Below, in pieces: positions 1-9,640 of a stretch of 64,000 bases of DNA. The notes beneath the pieces were generated by a model, which worked only from the letters and a program-made list of their open reading frames with translations, searched no databases and was not told where the DNA came from. The position numbers and the translations under genes were made by a program. Each line of letters begins with the position of its first letter. Positions within the stretch are counted from its first letter, which is position 1. The DNA lies in NCBI GenBank assembly GCA_903632075.3, contig CAHIKZ030000835.1, positions 861,001 to 925,000 on the forward strand, read 5' to 3'. The DNA comes from Acanthosepion pharaonis. Lineage: Eukaryota; Mollusca; Cephalopoda; Sepiida; Sepiidae.

Positions 1-1015
1 CTTTCTTTCATCGTTCGCACGTGTTTATATCGCAGATGTATTGATTTTTTTGTTGTGGTAAGAACCAGTTACCATCCTTGCTATCATGAATCGACTGATC
101 CATTCATGATAAGTAGTCCTGGGTAAATGTCTCGCTGGAAAAAGAATATATAGCAGTGATTTGTCTAGCTGAGTACTAAATACTACTATCACGACTGACT
201 CAGTTAAGTGTAATGTCTTGCCAAATCCCACAGTATATTTCTTTCTTTCTTTCTTTCATCGTTCGCACGTGTTTATATCGCTGATGTATTGCTTTTTGTT
301 GTGGTAAGAACCAGTTACTATCCTTGCTATCATGAATCGACTGATCCATTCATGATAAGTAGTCCTGGGTAAATGTTTCGCTGGAAAAAGAAAATATAGC
401 AGTGATTTGTCTAGCTGAGTACTAAATACTACTATCACGACTGACTCAGTTAAGTGTAATGTCTTGCCAAATCCCACAGTATATTTTCTTTCTTTTCTTT
501 CTGATGTATTTTTTTTCTTTCTTTCTTTCATCGTTCGCACGTGTTTATATCGCTGATGTATTGCTTTTTGTTGTGGTAAGAACCAGTTACCATCCTTGCT
601 ATCATGAATCGACTGATCCATTCATGATAAGTAGTCCTGGGTAAATGTCTCGCTGGAAAAAAGAAAATATAGCAGTGATTTGTCTAGCTGAGTACTAAAT
701 ACTACTATCACGACTGACTCAGTTAAGTGTAATGTCTTGCCAAATCCCACAGTATATTTCTTTCTTTCTTTCTTTCTTTCATCGTTCGCACGTGTTTATA
801 TCGCTGATGTATTGCTTTTTGTTGTGGTAAGAACCAGTTACCATCCTTGCTATCATGAATCGACTGATCCATTCATGATAAGTAGCACAGGATAAGAAAA
901 AAAAAGTTAATAGTATTGCAGTGATTTGTCGAGATGAGTGTTGAATACTATTATTAGGACCGACTCTGTCGAGTTGAGTGTTGTGTCTTGCCAGACCCTC
1001 ACATCGCATCAGTAA
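1..1015. repeat. Four tandem ~250-bp units with (CTTT)n junctions
   Basis: The anchor ATCGTTCGCACGTG recurs at about 10, 258, 530 and 781, giving spacings of 248, 272 and 251 bp. Each unit runs from a CTTT-rich junction through TGTGGTAAGAACCAGTTAC, a short perfect hairpin (ATCATGAAT...ATTCATGAT) and a segment ending TCTTGCCAAATCCCACAG. The fourth unit diverges after about 885. The array is cut by the window start. A fifth, dispersed copy of the core lies at 1508-1705, so this is an interspersed element that was amplified locally. No coding capacity is seen. Confidence 0.85.
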
Positions 1016-1090
1016 TAAACTCAACCAGAATTCGAACTGGGCTCTCCGATTACTCAATCCGTGACGCTACTCGTGCCTCCATAATACATA
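995..1090 (-). repeat. tRNA-derived SINE head
   Basis: On the minus strand there is a B-box-like AGTTCGAATTC preceded by an A-box-like stretch around GCGTCACGGATTGAGTAA, the layout of a tRNA-derived pol III promoter. The cloverleaf is not intact, so a SINE head is more likely than a tRNA gene. A related tail (AGCTGAGGGAGAAGAG) lies nearby at about 1175. Confidence 0.5.
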
Positions 1091-1507
1091 AAATGGTTGG
1101 AATTCAGTTTTCTTCTTCTAGACTAGGGGCCATCTAAGAATAGTATCCAGTCTTTCGTACTATTTTACCCATAGCTGAGGGAGAAGAGATGGATTCGTAT
1201 TTTCCCCATTAAATAGTAGGATTTGTATCAGATATAATCCTTATTATTCTCAAAAAATTGTTAATGCCATCATACGATCGTAAATCTCGTAGCTACTTAG
1301 TGCCGTAGGGTCACCAAATCTACTGAGACCATAGCAGCGGGAGTGTTTCTTAGGAAAGACAGTCTAACGGAGCCCAATCCTCTCCAGAGTTTTCCGTCTT
1401 TTAGAATGGTTACCAACCAAGGCTATAGCTGGTGTGTGTGTGTGTAGGGGGGTGTAGATGGATTCATGTCTTTCCCCAAGGTTATTAGGACGTACATGAA
1501 TGTAATT
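1091..1507. other. No gene seen; SINE-tail-like fragments
   Basis: Contains SINE-tail-like words (CCATAGCTGAGGGAGAAGAG near 1170 and TGGATTCATGTCTTTCCCC near 1459) shared with the SINE tails at 33.6, 35.7 and 40.3 kb, plus a short (TG)n near 1433. No open reading frame of note. Confidence 0.5.
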
Positions 1508-1705
1508 GTTACGGTAAGAGCCAGTTACTCTCCATATTATCATGAATGGACTGATCCATTTATGATAACTCGTCCTGGGTAATTGTCTAAAAGGAAAAAA
1601 AAAGTTAATAGTATTGCAGTGATTTGTCGAGATCAGTATTGAATACTACTATCACGACTGACACTGTCGAGTTAAGTGTTGTGTCTTGCCAGACCCCACA
1701 CTGCA
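1508..1705 (+). repeat. Dispersed copy of the 1-1015 repeat core
   Basis: Starts GTTACGGTAAGAGCCAGTTAC and includes TCATGAATGGACTGATCCAT, CAGTGATTTGTCGAGATCAG and TGTCTTGCCAGACCCCACA, in the same order as the fourth unit of the 5' array. It lacks the CTTT junction. It shows that the core exists outside the tandem array. Confidence 0.75.
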
Positions 1706-2225
1706 AAACCTTTCCAACGGTACCCACTTTTGTCTGATATATATATATATATATATGCCGTAAATTTTTTCCGTTAAATTCCTTATTTTGTCTTCCTCTC
1801 TTTATTTATATTTATTTGTATTTATTATATTCTTTAAATTTACAATTATTATTTTATCTAATAATTTTCCGCTACATATTCTTCAAATATTCAAACAAAT
1901 AGCACTGCAATGAAACCAATTTATTTTCTATAAAATCTGTCCAGGATGATGCCCAGCACTGTAATGTTTGGCTACGGTAGGCTTATTAGTAATGCTCAGA
2001 ACTTGGGGTAGTATTATACACGAGTTATATGAATAAAAATCAGGTTCTTCATAAATAATTTCAGGGGTCGTACTATACATAAAGTAAGCTTATTATTATT
2101 ATTATTTTATTTTTAAGTACCACGAGTACGCAGTGGGTTACAGAGTGTGAAAGTGAATGAGAAAACTGAGACTAAGAATTTTTTTCATTTTAGGGCGAAG
2201 GCGGTCATGGCTCTCCACAGATTCC
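1706..2225. other. AT-rich stretch without recognised features
   Basis: Holds a (TA)n tract at about 1738-1757 and a short (ATT)n near 2091-2112. Otherwise I see nothing recognisable. Confidence 0.5.
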
Positions 2226-2227
2226 GT

Positions 2228-2506
2228 TTACTTTATTATCTGTGAATTGTCATATGTTCTTAGGTAAAATAGTGGAGCTGTGAATGTCTGAACTTGTGGA
2301 ACTAAGGAATGAAGCTCGACTGAACATTTGCCATGGAAATTGCGACAGAATAGGGAAAGGCTTGCGACGATTCGTCTGTGGGAAAGAGGTTGCAGAGTGG
2401 AAAATAATTCATTGCCCACAAGGACACCTAAAAGATTTAGAATTCTGTAAATATTGGAAAGTGAAGATTGAGTAGCTCCAGCCCAGATATGGCAGCAATA
2501 CACCAT
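2228..2506 (-). pseudogene. LINE reverse transcriptase C-terminal fragment (Jockey/BS-like)
   Basis: A 92-codon open stretch contains YCCHIWAGA, then PLSHRRIVASLSLF and FHGKCSVELHSLVP. This is the signature after the RT domain of Jockey/BS-type non-LTR elements (family pattern CxHxWxGA ... LxSLxHRRxVASLSLFYRYFHGxCSxEL). Only this short segment is present: no RT active site, endonuclease or ORF1. The same segment recurs at 4.96, 27.8, 32.7, 46.6, 47.7, 48.4, 62.7 and 63.5 kb, so it is the truncated 3' region of an abundant family. It is 5'-truncated and non-functional. Confidence 0.75.
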
Positions 2507-2591
2507 TTTTTGATCTGATCTGATTATTATTAGCCGGCTTCGACTCGCATCCGGGTATCAGGATCATCATCCTCTCTCCTTATTCCCTTCC

Positions 2592-3060
2592 TCACCTCTG
2601 GCGGAGATAGCTATGAAGGCCCAACCTACTCCTGTAAGAGACGTGTGCAGGAGTCACAGGGGACTGTCGGTGAAGTACTCGGCTGGGCGAGACAGGTTTT
2701 CCTGACAGCACGTCGCAGATCCTCTTCATGTTGATGGTTGGACTCAAAAATCTCCCCCCACTCCTGTATGGTCCTACGCCAGGAAGGTCGATTTGCAGCA
2801 ACCGTTTCCCAGGTCAGGGATGTCTTCAATGATTCCTTGAAGCGTTGTTTTGTGTCTTCGCGCAGTCTCTTGCTATTGGCGAGTTCTTCAAACAGGATGA
2901 TACGTGAGAGTCGGGTGGGACGCATTCTGGACACGTGGGCCTCCCACAGAGGCGAGGTTGAAGTATGGTTGCCTTGATACTGGGGAGAGGTATCTGGTGA
3001 AGTATGGTAATTCCTTGGTTGAAGAAGTGATGGATTCAAGATCTTTCCGAGGGAATTATG
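2592..3060 (-). pseudogene. LINE C-terminal fragment (RLxxGHV..R type)
   Basis: Minus-strand reading gives WEAHVSRMRPTRLSRIILF, ELANSKRLREDTKQRFKESL, then ETVAANRPSWRRTIQEWG. This matches the C-terminal part of many invertebrate LINE ORF2 proteins (GHVxRMxxxRLPxxxLxxEL...GKRxxGxxKKRFKDxLK...AxDRxxWR). A frame change is needed near 2,760-2,800 to reach a CDSCTRLLQE-type tail. No RT or endonuclease motifs remain. It is a different LINE lineage from the fragment at 2,228-2,506. Confidence 0.7.
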
Positions 3061-3099
3061 GTGATAGTGAACGCAACAGACGACACATCTGGAGTCGCT

Positions 3100-4202
3100 G
3101 ATTCCACTTTATGTGACGATAACCGTTACACTACGTACGCAGGTAGAAACAGATAAACTGTTTTTTTTTGTCTACTGAAGTATACGATAAGAAAGTAATT
3201 CGAAAGAATGTGGAGAATAGGTCATCAGTATTCATTTTTGTGGTTCTGTGTGTGTGTGTGTGCGTGTTTTAATGGAGAATGTGCTGGAGGTTCACCTCTT
3301 TTTCTTTTTTTCACCTCGAGCTAGAAAGAAGAAGAAGAAAAAAAAAAAGAAGAAGAAAGAGAAAAAAAGGAAGAATACAAAGAAAAAGAAGAAAAAAAGA
3401 ACTCGGTGTCTATTAAGTTTTGATCTGATATAATGTTTTGTTCGAGACGAGCCGGGCAGTCATTGTCGGCTGAGTGTACCACGTGACCAGTGTCACTGCC
3501 GAACAGGTGAACACCGCAGCAATTAGTGTCAAAAAACTCCACCAACACCCTCACCTGCCAAAATTTTATTTATTTATATAGCAAGCCTCAAACGGCCAAC
3601 CTACTTAACTGTCTACCAAGTTTTTTTTTTTTCGTCACTAACCACTTGTTAAATATCTTATTCCAGTTTCTGACTAGAGCCACTTGTCATATCGTCCGGT
3701 TTTGACGTGTAGTAGGGTCAGCGACATGGCGGACATGGGAGATCCCAGGAGTCGGACTTGGGCAAAAGGGAGCAAAAGTATTAGTGCTTAAAAAAAAAAA
3801 AAAAAAAAAAAAGAATCTGATTGCGCATGCGGGATAACCGTATTTCCTGTATGTACAATAAAACTTTAAAAGCGGGTGTATTTTCTGGAGATATATCTTT
3901 TTGGGGCGACAGTAACTCAATAAGGAATGGTAAAATGAAAATTTACCATGAAATAAATACGATCAGTCTTGCGAAATATGTGTCATCGGACACACGCACA
4001 TATACACGAAAATACACACGCGCGCACGCATACGCACACATACACATTCACGCGTGTAGCGACAGAGTAGCGTCTTTATGTCGAGATGCTTCTAAAATCT
4101 TTGTGTAGCTGAAATTTTAAATGTGTTCTCTTCTACAGAAGATAGATTTACCAGAGAAAATACAATAGAAAATTCATTCTTGCTCTTTATATAGACTTTT
4201 TT

Positions 4203-4235
<33 letters not shown>
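3100..4235. other. No gene seen; simple-sequence tracts
   Basis: Includes (TG)n near 3247-3262, GA/A-rich low complexity at 3325-3405, poly(T) near 3620, poly(A) at 3791-3812, CA-rich sequence at 4000-4045 and (TA)n at about 4207-4236. A short TTCTCTTCTACAGAAGATAG segment near 4120 resembles one near 5355, a minor dispersed repeat. No coding signal. Confidence 0.5.
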
Positions 4236-4239
<4 letters not shown>

Positions 4240-4261
4240 TGAACATAGAAGTCAACATTTA

Positions 4262-4304
4262 GAGGCGACAGTCTGTTCCATGCTAGATGCAATCGTCAGG
4301 CCAA
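4262..4304 (-). ncRNA. Hammerhead-ribozyme-like motif, family A (mutated core)
   Basis: Reading the minus strand: GGC (stem I), CTGACGA, a TTGCATCTAGCAT stem II, GGAA in place of GAAA, CAGACTGTC, then GCC. Stem III would be ACAG-A-CTGT, with the GTC cleavage triplet following. The G-for-A change in GAAA should weaken or abolish activity. It sits beside a (TA)n tract, like the copies at 44.2 and 59.0 kb. Identification rests on motif order and pairing read by eye. Confidence 0.6.
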
Positions 4305-4309
4305 CTTTT

Positions 4310-4583
4310 AACAAACGCACAAAAAAGTTTATTCACGAATATGAAAGGAATTTATCGAAAATAAGTAGACAAAACGTGTCTAAATTATTTACACATGCTC
4401 TATCTCTGATATTGAGAACTTTATCCCATAAATATAGCACATCTTAAGACTATATTTCTTCATATATATATATATATATATATATTCAGACAGGTTTCGT
4501 TAAATAATTTAGACACTTTCTGTCTACTTATTTTCGATAAGATCCTTTCATATTCGCGAATAAGTTTTTTTGTGCGGTTGTTA
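4310..4583. repeat. Large inverted repeat of a PLE-like 5' segment around (TA)n
   Basis: The arm at about 4312-4389 and its reverse complement at about 4503-4583 share words such as GAATATGAAAGGA and ATCGAAAATAAGTAGACA; the loop holds (TA)n. In translation both arms give variants of KLI(R/H)EYER, which also occurs at 31.1 kb. That phrase resembles the N-terminal region of PLE polyproteins (KLIRxYExLxxK). I infer two head-to-head 5'-end copies of a PLE. Both are very short and non-coding now. Confidence 0.55.
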
Positions 4584-4627
4584 AAAGACGGGAGGAAAAC
4601 ATCGTTATGTGTCATATTTTATTTATT

Positions 4628-4668
4628 CCGAGTACTTTCGGCACAAGATAATGTCATTATCAGGGTAT
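4628..4668 (-). ncRNA. Hammerhead-like motif, family D (degenerate)
   Basis: Minus strand: CCCTGATAATGACATTATC then TTGTGCCGAAAGTACTCGG. CTGATAA departs from CUGANGA by one base. GAAA is intact, stem III could be AG-TA-CT and the NUH triplet CTC. The homologous site at 31,016 (+) has CTGATGA. It lies just outside the PLE-like inverted repeat. Confidence 0.45.
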
Positions 4669-4954
4669 AGTTAAACATAGAGTAAGTATTTAGTGTTCAA
4701 GGTCGTGAAGGACAAGAATTGTTGTGGTCATCCGAAGACTACCATTTTTATATGTCAACCATGTACACTAAATACTTAACAATACCATTTAAAGGGCTTT
4801 TGAACTCGTAACTAATGCTTGTTTTTTGTGGTTTTTCACTTTATGTCAGGCGAAAACCTTAGTTTGAGAAAGTGCAATGAGGGGTCATCATTAGCCGTAC
4901 TGTTGCAATGGGGGTCATCATTAGCCGTACAGGTAAAATGGTTCACTCAGACGA
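4669..4954. other. No gene seen
   Basis: The phrase GGGGTCATCATTAGCCGTAC occurs twice about 30 bp apart (4882 and 4912), a tiny direct duplication. Nothing else recognisable. Confidence 0.5.
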
Positions 4955-5224
4955 TTATAAGTTTCGGTTTGGAGGGGTTAAACGACATCTGAACTGGTGT
5001 AAATAAAGTATGGAGCTCATTTGAACATTTACCGTGGAAATAGCCATAGGCTTGCCACGTTTCGTTTGTGGGATAGCGGTTGTAGGGTTGAAAATAATTA
5101 ATCGTTCACAAGGCCGTAAATGAACACAAATCTGGAAAATGAGAATTGTGTTGCACCAGCCCAGATAGGAGAGTAATACTCCGTTGTTGGCTGGATCTGA
5201 CTCTTGTCTAAAGCATGGCAGCAA
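4955..5224 (-). pseudogene. LINE 3' fragment (Jockey/BS-like)
   Basis: Frame-broken copy of the same LINE segment as at 2,228-2,506. On the minus strand it includes sequence matching the ...SYLGWCNTI... and HxCxR-type region, and the + strand words GGAAATAGCCATAGGCTTGCCACG and GGTTGTAGGGTTGAAAATAA are recognisable counterparts of that copy. It is more decayed and has no usable reading frame. Confidence 0.55.
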
Positions 5225-5839
5225 AAGTTAGGTAATTTTTGTAGCGGCACAAACGGTCATTTTTTTCAGCATCTTTAACGTTGGATCATATTCTTGAGAT
5301 ATGGGCTGAAGTTAAGACCCAAGGCAAAATTGTGATTTCTAATAGCATTCTCTTTCACAGGAGATAGAAATATCAGACAAAATACAAAATGGAGGCATTT
5401 TATACATTTGTTTACTTAACAAAGCCTCGCTTTTCACAAAGATATTGGCGCTAAGATAACAAAGGTGTCTTCAAAACGAAGAACAGCTGTCGATATTTTT
5501 TTGAACTTCAAAAAGTCTTTACCTTTACATTAAAAAATGGTGGATATGTTGAAAGGTAGATTTTTTTTTATTTTTATTTTTTTTATAAATGAATGTACTC
5601 AATTTTCAATCTACTTATTGCCGTTTGATATTTCTGGCACTACTTAAAGAGACTGTTGCGGAAGCGGAAATGGGTAACCTGGAAGACGGAATCTTGTTGT
5701 TGCTACTGTTGTGGAGGTTAATTCCTTCTTCGCCTCGGCAAACATAAATCCAAGTAAAAAGAAGATATTAAATAAATAAGTGTATAATTTATTTACATAT
5801 ACACAAGACTAGTAACTTCTGTCTGTTGTTGTTGCTGAG
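5225..5839. other. No gene seen
   Basis: AT-rich sequence with a poly(T) run near 5560-5585 and a GTTGTTGCTACTGTTGTGGAGG patch near 5695. No domain, SINE head or repeat partner was recognised apart from the TCTTTCACAGGAGATAG similarity to 4120. Confidence 0.4.
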
Positions 5840-6000
5840 GCAACAAAGAGAGCTCACTGTATTTATTACAGTGCATATATATAAATTACATAACAATGAA
5901 ATTCAATACCCCATATGGATGGCCATTTCTCCCTGTATGGCTATCCATATGGCGTATTGAATTTCATTTTTATTTTATATATATATATATATATATATCA
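5840..6000. repeat. Foldback element with terminal (TA)n
   Basis: The left arm from about 5895 (AATGAAATTCAATACCCCAT) pairs with a right arm ending about 5969 (ATTGAATTTCATT) around a short centre, followed at once by (TA)n. The upstream lead AGAGCTCACTGTATTTATTA matches the lead of the larger foldback at 8030 (AGAGCTCGATGTATTTATTA), so the two are one family. Non-coding and MITE-like. Confidence 0.7.
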
Positions 6001-6535
6001 ATCGGCTTCGAATTAAGGCTTTGGTTTTTGAAGCGGGGGTGGTTCTGATTGGTCAATATATTGTTCGTTGTTAAAGCGAATGTATGCGTGGAGCCTATGC
6101 GCAGAAAACGTATTTACGCAGTCTGCTTTGTAAGAGACATGAAAAGGCTGGTCTACTCGTATAAATACAGAAACTGTTTTTGAAAAGAATTTTTCAAGAT
6201 AAGCATTTTTCTTTTTAGATTTTTAAAAAAATTTTCTATATTTTTTAAATTCATTTTTATAAGTGATGTTCTGCTTGTACTATAGTTTTTTTTTAATGTC
6301 ATTGTCCAGTGTGCTTATTGAGTGTTCGTTTAATGTCGGTTGGACATTATTTTTCGATTTGGCATTGATGACAAAACCATTTTCATATTTACTGTTTCCA
6401 TAGATATTAACTTGTTCGGTCTTTGATACTAATTTTAGCCCTCCTTGGAGACAACGCGTATCAGATTTATAAATATCAACAACATTTGTCAGAATCAAAA
6501 TCAAGTTCCGGTTCATAATATAAATACATGGTCAA
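6000..6535. other. No gene seen
   Basis: Mostly AT-rich. A 78-codon minus-strand frame at 6280-6516 shows no recognisable motif and I do not call it a gene. Confidence 0.4.
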
Positions 6536-6537
6536 AT

Positions 6538-6752
6538 CGATCCTTGGCTTTATAAAGAGTTTTCTGTACCTTGTTTTTATTTACAAATGTCAAGTGTGCA
6601 ACTGTGCTTACGTCATTGATAAATGCGTACTATTACGAACTGAGAAATAGGACAAAAGTAGTACGTAGTTATCACTGACGTAAGCACAGTTATTAAATTG
6701 AAATTTGTAAATAAAAGAAAGTACAGATAACGCTTTAAGAAGTCAGGGACCA
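6538..6752. repeat. ~215-bp imperfect palindrome (MITE-like)
   Basis: The outer arms pair GATCCTTGGCTTTATAAAG (left) with CTTTAAGAAGTCAGGGACC (right). The inner arms pair TTATTTACAAAT and AACTGTGCTTACGTCA with TGACGTAAGCACAGTT and ATTTGTAAATAA. It spans almost the whole element, which suggests a foldback or non-autonomous DNA transposon. No transposase. Confidence 0.7.
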
Positions 6753-7064
6753 ACTTGACACTATATTTATATTATGAAAAAGACCCACTTCTAATGTAAT
6801 AAAAATTTTAAAGAATTCTAATCGACAAAAATTGTTAAAATGTTTTACGAGTGGACCTCTCAATTTAAGTAGTTCACCAAAAATACAAAAAAAAAAAAAA
6901 CAGGTATTAAAACGTGAGCTATAACACAGACACACACACGCACACACACACATATACACATGTATAAGTATATATATATAAAATAGAAATTTTTGGAGAT
7001 TTGAATATTTTCACATAATAATTCATCGAGTCTAGAAGAAGAATCCTCAGCAGAATATAGAAAC

Positions 7065-7160
7065 CACTGGACGGCTGTTTCGTCCTTTTATGCGCATCCA
7101 CTACCGAGAATCGAACCAGGACCGTTATGATTCAACGTACAACCGCTGGCCCAGTGATAT
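7065..7160 (-). repeat. tRNA-like SINE head followed by hammerhead 3' half (family B)
   Basis: On the minus strand a B-box GGTTCGATTCTC (near 7105) is preceded by an A-box-like TGGGCCAGCGGTTG. Downstream on the same strand is GGACGAAACAGCCGTCCAGTG, the 3' half of a family B hammerhead (GAAA, short stem III, GTC, stem I strand). The 5' half (CTGATGA) is not recognisable. TGCTGAGGATTC then follows, as after the motif at 58.75 kb. Confidence 0.55.
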
Positions 7161-7199
7161 GACACTTGCATTTTATCGTAACTGCTCAGGAGTGAGTGC

Positions 7200-7241
7200 G
7201 CACTGCTGATGAGTCCCAAAGGACGAAACGCCGTTCAGTGC
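7200..7241 (+). ncRNA. Hammerhead ribozyme motif, type I, complete core (family B)
   Basis: All conserved parts are present in order. Stem I 5' strand GCACTG at 7200-7205; CTGATGA at 7206-7212; stem II GTCC/GGAC with loop CAAA at 7213-7224; GAAA at 7225-7228; minimal stem III (ACG-C-CGT) at 7228-7234; cleavage triplet GTT at 7233-7235; stem I 3' strand CAGTGC at 7236-7241, a perfect 6-bp match to the 5' strand. Hammerheads with such short stem III are known from PLEs and small retrozymes, where they tend to act as dimers. A weaker inverted partner lies at 7065-7085. Self-cleavage is inferred, not shown. Confidence 0.8.
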
Positions 7242-7328
7242 TTTTTTTTCCCAACGAATCTTTCTGAAGAAGTTTTTGGACAAAATAGTTTCCTGTAAAA
7301 AAAAAAAATGCGGTCCGTCATTTCAAAC

Positions 7329-7441
<113 letters not shown>

Positions 7442-7475
7442 AAATGGACAAAGTCCGACAATTTAATTAAGGCAC

Positions 7476-7690
7476 GTCAGCGTAAATGACGGTTCCGTAT
7501 AGGATGCAGGTTCGAATCCTGTCAAAGGACGAATATTTTCTATGAAAATTTCTCGGACATTCAGGCCGGTAAATGTTATTTAATACTGTTTATTATAAAC
7601 AGAGCATTTACTTAAATACTTGTATCTATAAAAAAGAACGTTAAACATAAAAATGTCTTTAATATTTATATACATATTATCGTCACCGGT
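7476..7690 (+). repeat. tRNA-derived SINE (TTTCTATGAAAATTTC family), copy 1
   Basis: GGTTCCGTATAGGATGCAGG is followed by the B-box GGTTCGAATCC inside a T-arm-like GCAGG...CCTGT hairpin. The body reads TTTTCTATGAAAATTTCTCG and GGACATTCAGGCCGGTAAAT, then an AT-rich tail. A second copy with the same order lies at 59,440-59,670. Both lie near long (TA)n tracts. Confidence 0.75.
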
Positions 7691-7696
7691 AGTACG

Positions 7697-7742
7697 GCTC
7701 GGAGTTTCACGCACAACGCAATCTTCAGGTACTGAGAAAAGA
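7697..7742 (-). ncRNA. Hammerhead-like motif, family E (degenerate)
   Basis: Minus strand: AGTAC (stem I), CTGAAGA, TTGCGTTGTGCGT as a weak stem II, GAAAC, then TCCGAGCC and GTACT. The AGTAC/GTACT arms can pair around the core, but the cleavage triplet reads GCC instead of NUH. Probably a decayed ribozyme. Confidence 0.4.
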
Positions 7743-7744
7743 CT

Positions 7745-8030
7745 GGCCGTTACGAAATTTAATTTTTAATAAAAATATCTGGTTATAGCAATACATCTGG
7801 CATTTAATATATATATATTGTCACACCTTTTCTACAAAATTGTTCTTTATATATAAAAATTGACATATCGTCATCACATCCAGGCACTAACCATGCTCGA
7901 CGAGAACTGGTGTTTTGAACGTGATTTGGCTGTAAACATATATATATACAGATATAAGTACAGGTAACCAATCCTTTGATATAAAATCCAAGTGGGTTCT
8001 AATGAAATCAAATATTAAATCAGACCCACA
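7745..8030. other. No gene seen
   Basis: AT-rich with short (TA)n near 7808-7820 and 7939-7948. The segment around 7880-7925 (ATCCAGGCACTAACCATGC) was not recognised. Confidence 0.4.
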
Positions 8031-8276
8031 AAAAGAGCTCGATGTATTTATTATAACAGAGAGTATAAATTACACAACAAAATGTAAAATTACGTCATAT
8101 GGAGGGGGTAGGTCTATTTCAGCCAACGCGAAGTACGTCAGTCTTATTCAACCCCAGTAGATGGACTGTGCTTGTGTCGTAATTAGAGATTTAAAATGTT
8201 AAATAAGACCGACGTACTTCGTCTTGGCTGAAATAGATCTACCCCCACTCCATATGAGGTAATTTTGCATTTTGTC

Positions 8277-8355
<79 letters not shown>
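8030..8355. repeat. Foldback element with (TA)n(GA)n tail
   Basis: Arms of roughly 85 bp run from about 8072 to 8280. ACAACAAAATGTAAAATTAC, CATATGGAGGGGGTAGGTCT and GCGAAGTACGTCAGTCTTAT on the left pair with AAGACCGACGTACTTCG, AGATCTACCCCCACTCCATA and TAATTTTGCATTTTGTCGTG on the right. (TA)n (8281-8332) and (GA)n (8333-8353) follow. Same family as 5840-6000. No transposase, so a non-autonomous palindrome. Confidence 0.75.
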
Positions 8356-8459
8356 TTTTTTATTAATTCAACAGATTTTTTATCACTTTAAACGTTGTTT
8401 TAAGTATGGGAGTAGACGTCCCGTTTATTTATTAAAAGGTATAATAAGGTTTCAGGCGA

Positions 8460-9340
8460 CTATCGCTGTTAGCATAGGGATGTCTATTCTCTCCAATACT
8501 CTTCAACCTGCGTCTGGAGAGAATTAAGCAGGAAACCCTTCACTATCATTGCACTTCAATAGTTGACCTATCTGCAACCCGCGTTTTGCAGACGATAATG
8601 ACCTTATTGCGAGCAGTAATGTTCAGCTGCAAGACCTGACTAATAAATTCGTTTAAAAAGCTCCCGTATATTGAATGGAATTCAGCACAGAGAAATCAAA
8701 TGTAATGGTGAATAGCACAAGCAACACTAGTGTCAACGTCCCCATGAACAGCGAACCACTGGAGAAAGTGTCCAGCTTCAAATACTTGGGAACAATCCTG
8801 TTAAAAGATGGCACCTACAAGGCACAGGGATCGCCAGTCACAGCAGCGATAGCCATACTGGAAAGAATATGTATGACCAACATCAGCTTCTATACTAAGT
8901 TTAAGCTCTACAAATAGCTGGTCGTATTTATCCTTCTCTACGGGTGTGAGAATTGGACAGCTCTTGGTTGAGGCTGGCATGAGAGAAAAATGCTTGAGAA
9001 AGCTCCCCGACATCAACGGAAAGCACAAAAACCAATGTCTATCTACGGAGCAAGGTCAAAAGTCTCGTAGGCCTACAGGAATCTCTTCTAGCCACTATCA
9101 AGCGTCGGAAGATGTCATGACATCCTCTGGAAGACCATCACGCAAGGCACTGTTGAAGGCGGACGTAAGCGGAGACGACAACGCTGATCAGACAATATTA
9201 AATTGTAGACGGACATGACAATGTCGGAACTCCTGAGAGACACCGCTTTCCTGGATCATCCTGGAGGAGGTTGTCTGTTTCTTCTGCCCTTAGGTGACAC
9301 ACCACCCGACGATTGAAGCGGTCAAGGAACTGATGATGAT
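8460..9340 (+). pseudogene. LINE ORF2 remnant: RT C-terminal (YLG) region
   Basis: An 80-codon stretch (8675-8917) reads MEFSTEKSNVMV, then LEKVSSFKYLGTIL, then FYTKFKLYK*. After that stop, VFILLYGCENWT continues in frame. The order KSxVMV ... FxYLGxxL ... K.KLYxxLV..LLYGCExWT is the standard region just after the RT active site of RTE-like and related invertebrate LINEs. The upstream RT core (8460-8670) is frame-broken. The distal part reaches a run ending CTGATGATGATGATATACAG, like the ATG-repeat 3' ends of such LINEs. No functional ORF remains. Confidence 0.7.
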
Positions 9341-9342
9341 GA

Positions 9343-9640
9343 TATACAGGGTGTCGCCATTTTATATTTTTAATTTCGCGCATGCGCGTTGCTTGTTTTT
9401 GATTTTGTTGATTGCACACTATAGGAGGGTCAATTATTTAGATTATTGTGTGTAGGGAGCAGTTAATCGAGTGCCCAACAAAAGATGAACTGAACTCAAT
9501 GATTATGACAGCATTCACCAACTTATACATGGAGACCGTCCAGAAAAGTTGTAGGAGATTCTGAAGTCGTCTGGAGAACGTGGTTGAAGCCAATGGTGAT
9601 TTCGTTGAATAAATTTACTCTTTAGTTTTTCAAGATATTT
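9343..9640 (+). pseudogene. Mariner/Tc-like transposase 3' remnant
   Basis: Begins at TACAGGGTGTCGCCATTTTA, a sequence like mariner-type terminal repeats (CAGGGTGTCxC). Broken reading gives TNLYMETVQKSCRRF and ENVVEANGDFVE, which resembles the end of IS630/mariner-type transposases (ISxRLxxCxxxNGGHFE). No DDE residues are visible. Identification is tentative. Confidence 0.4.
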
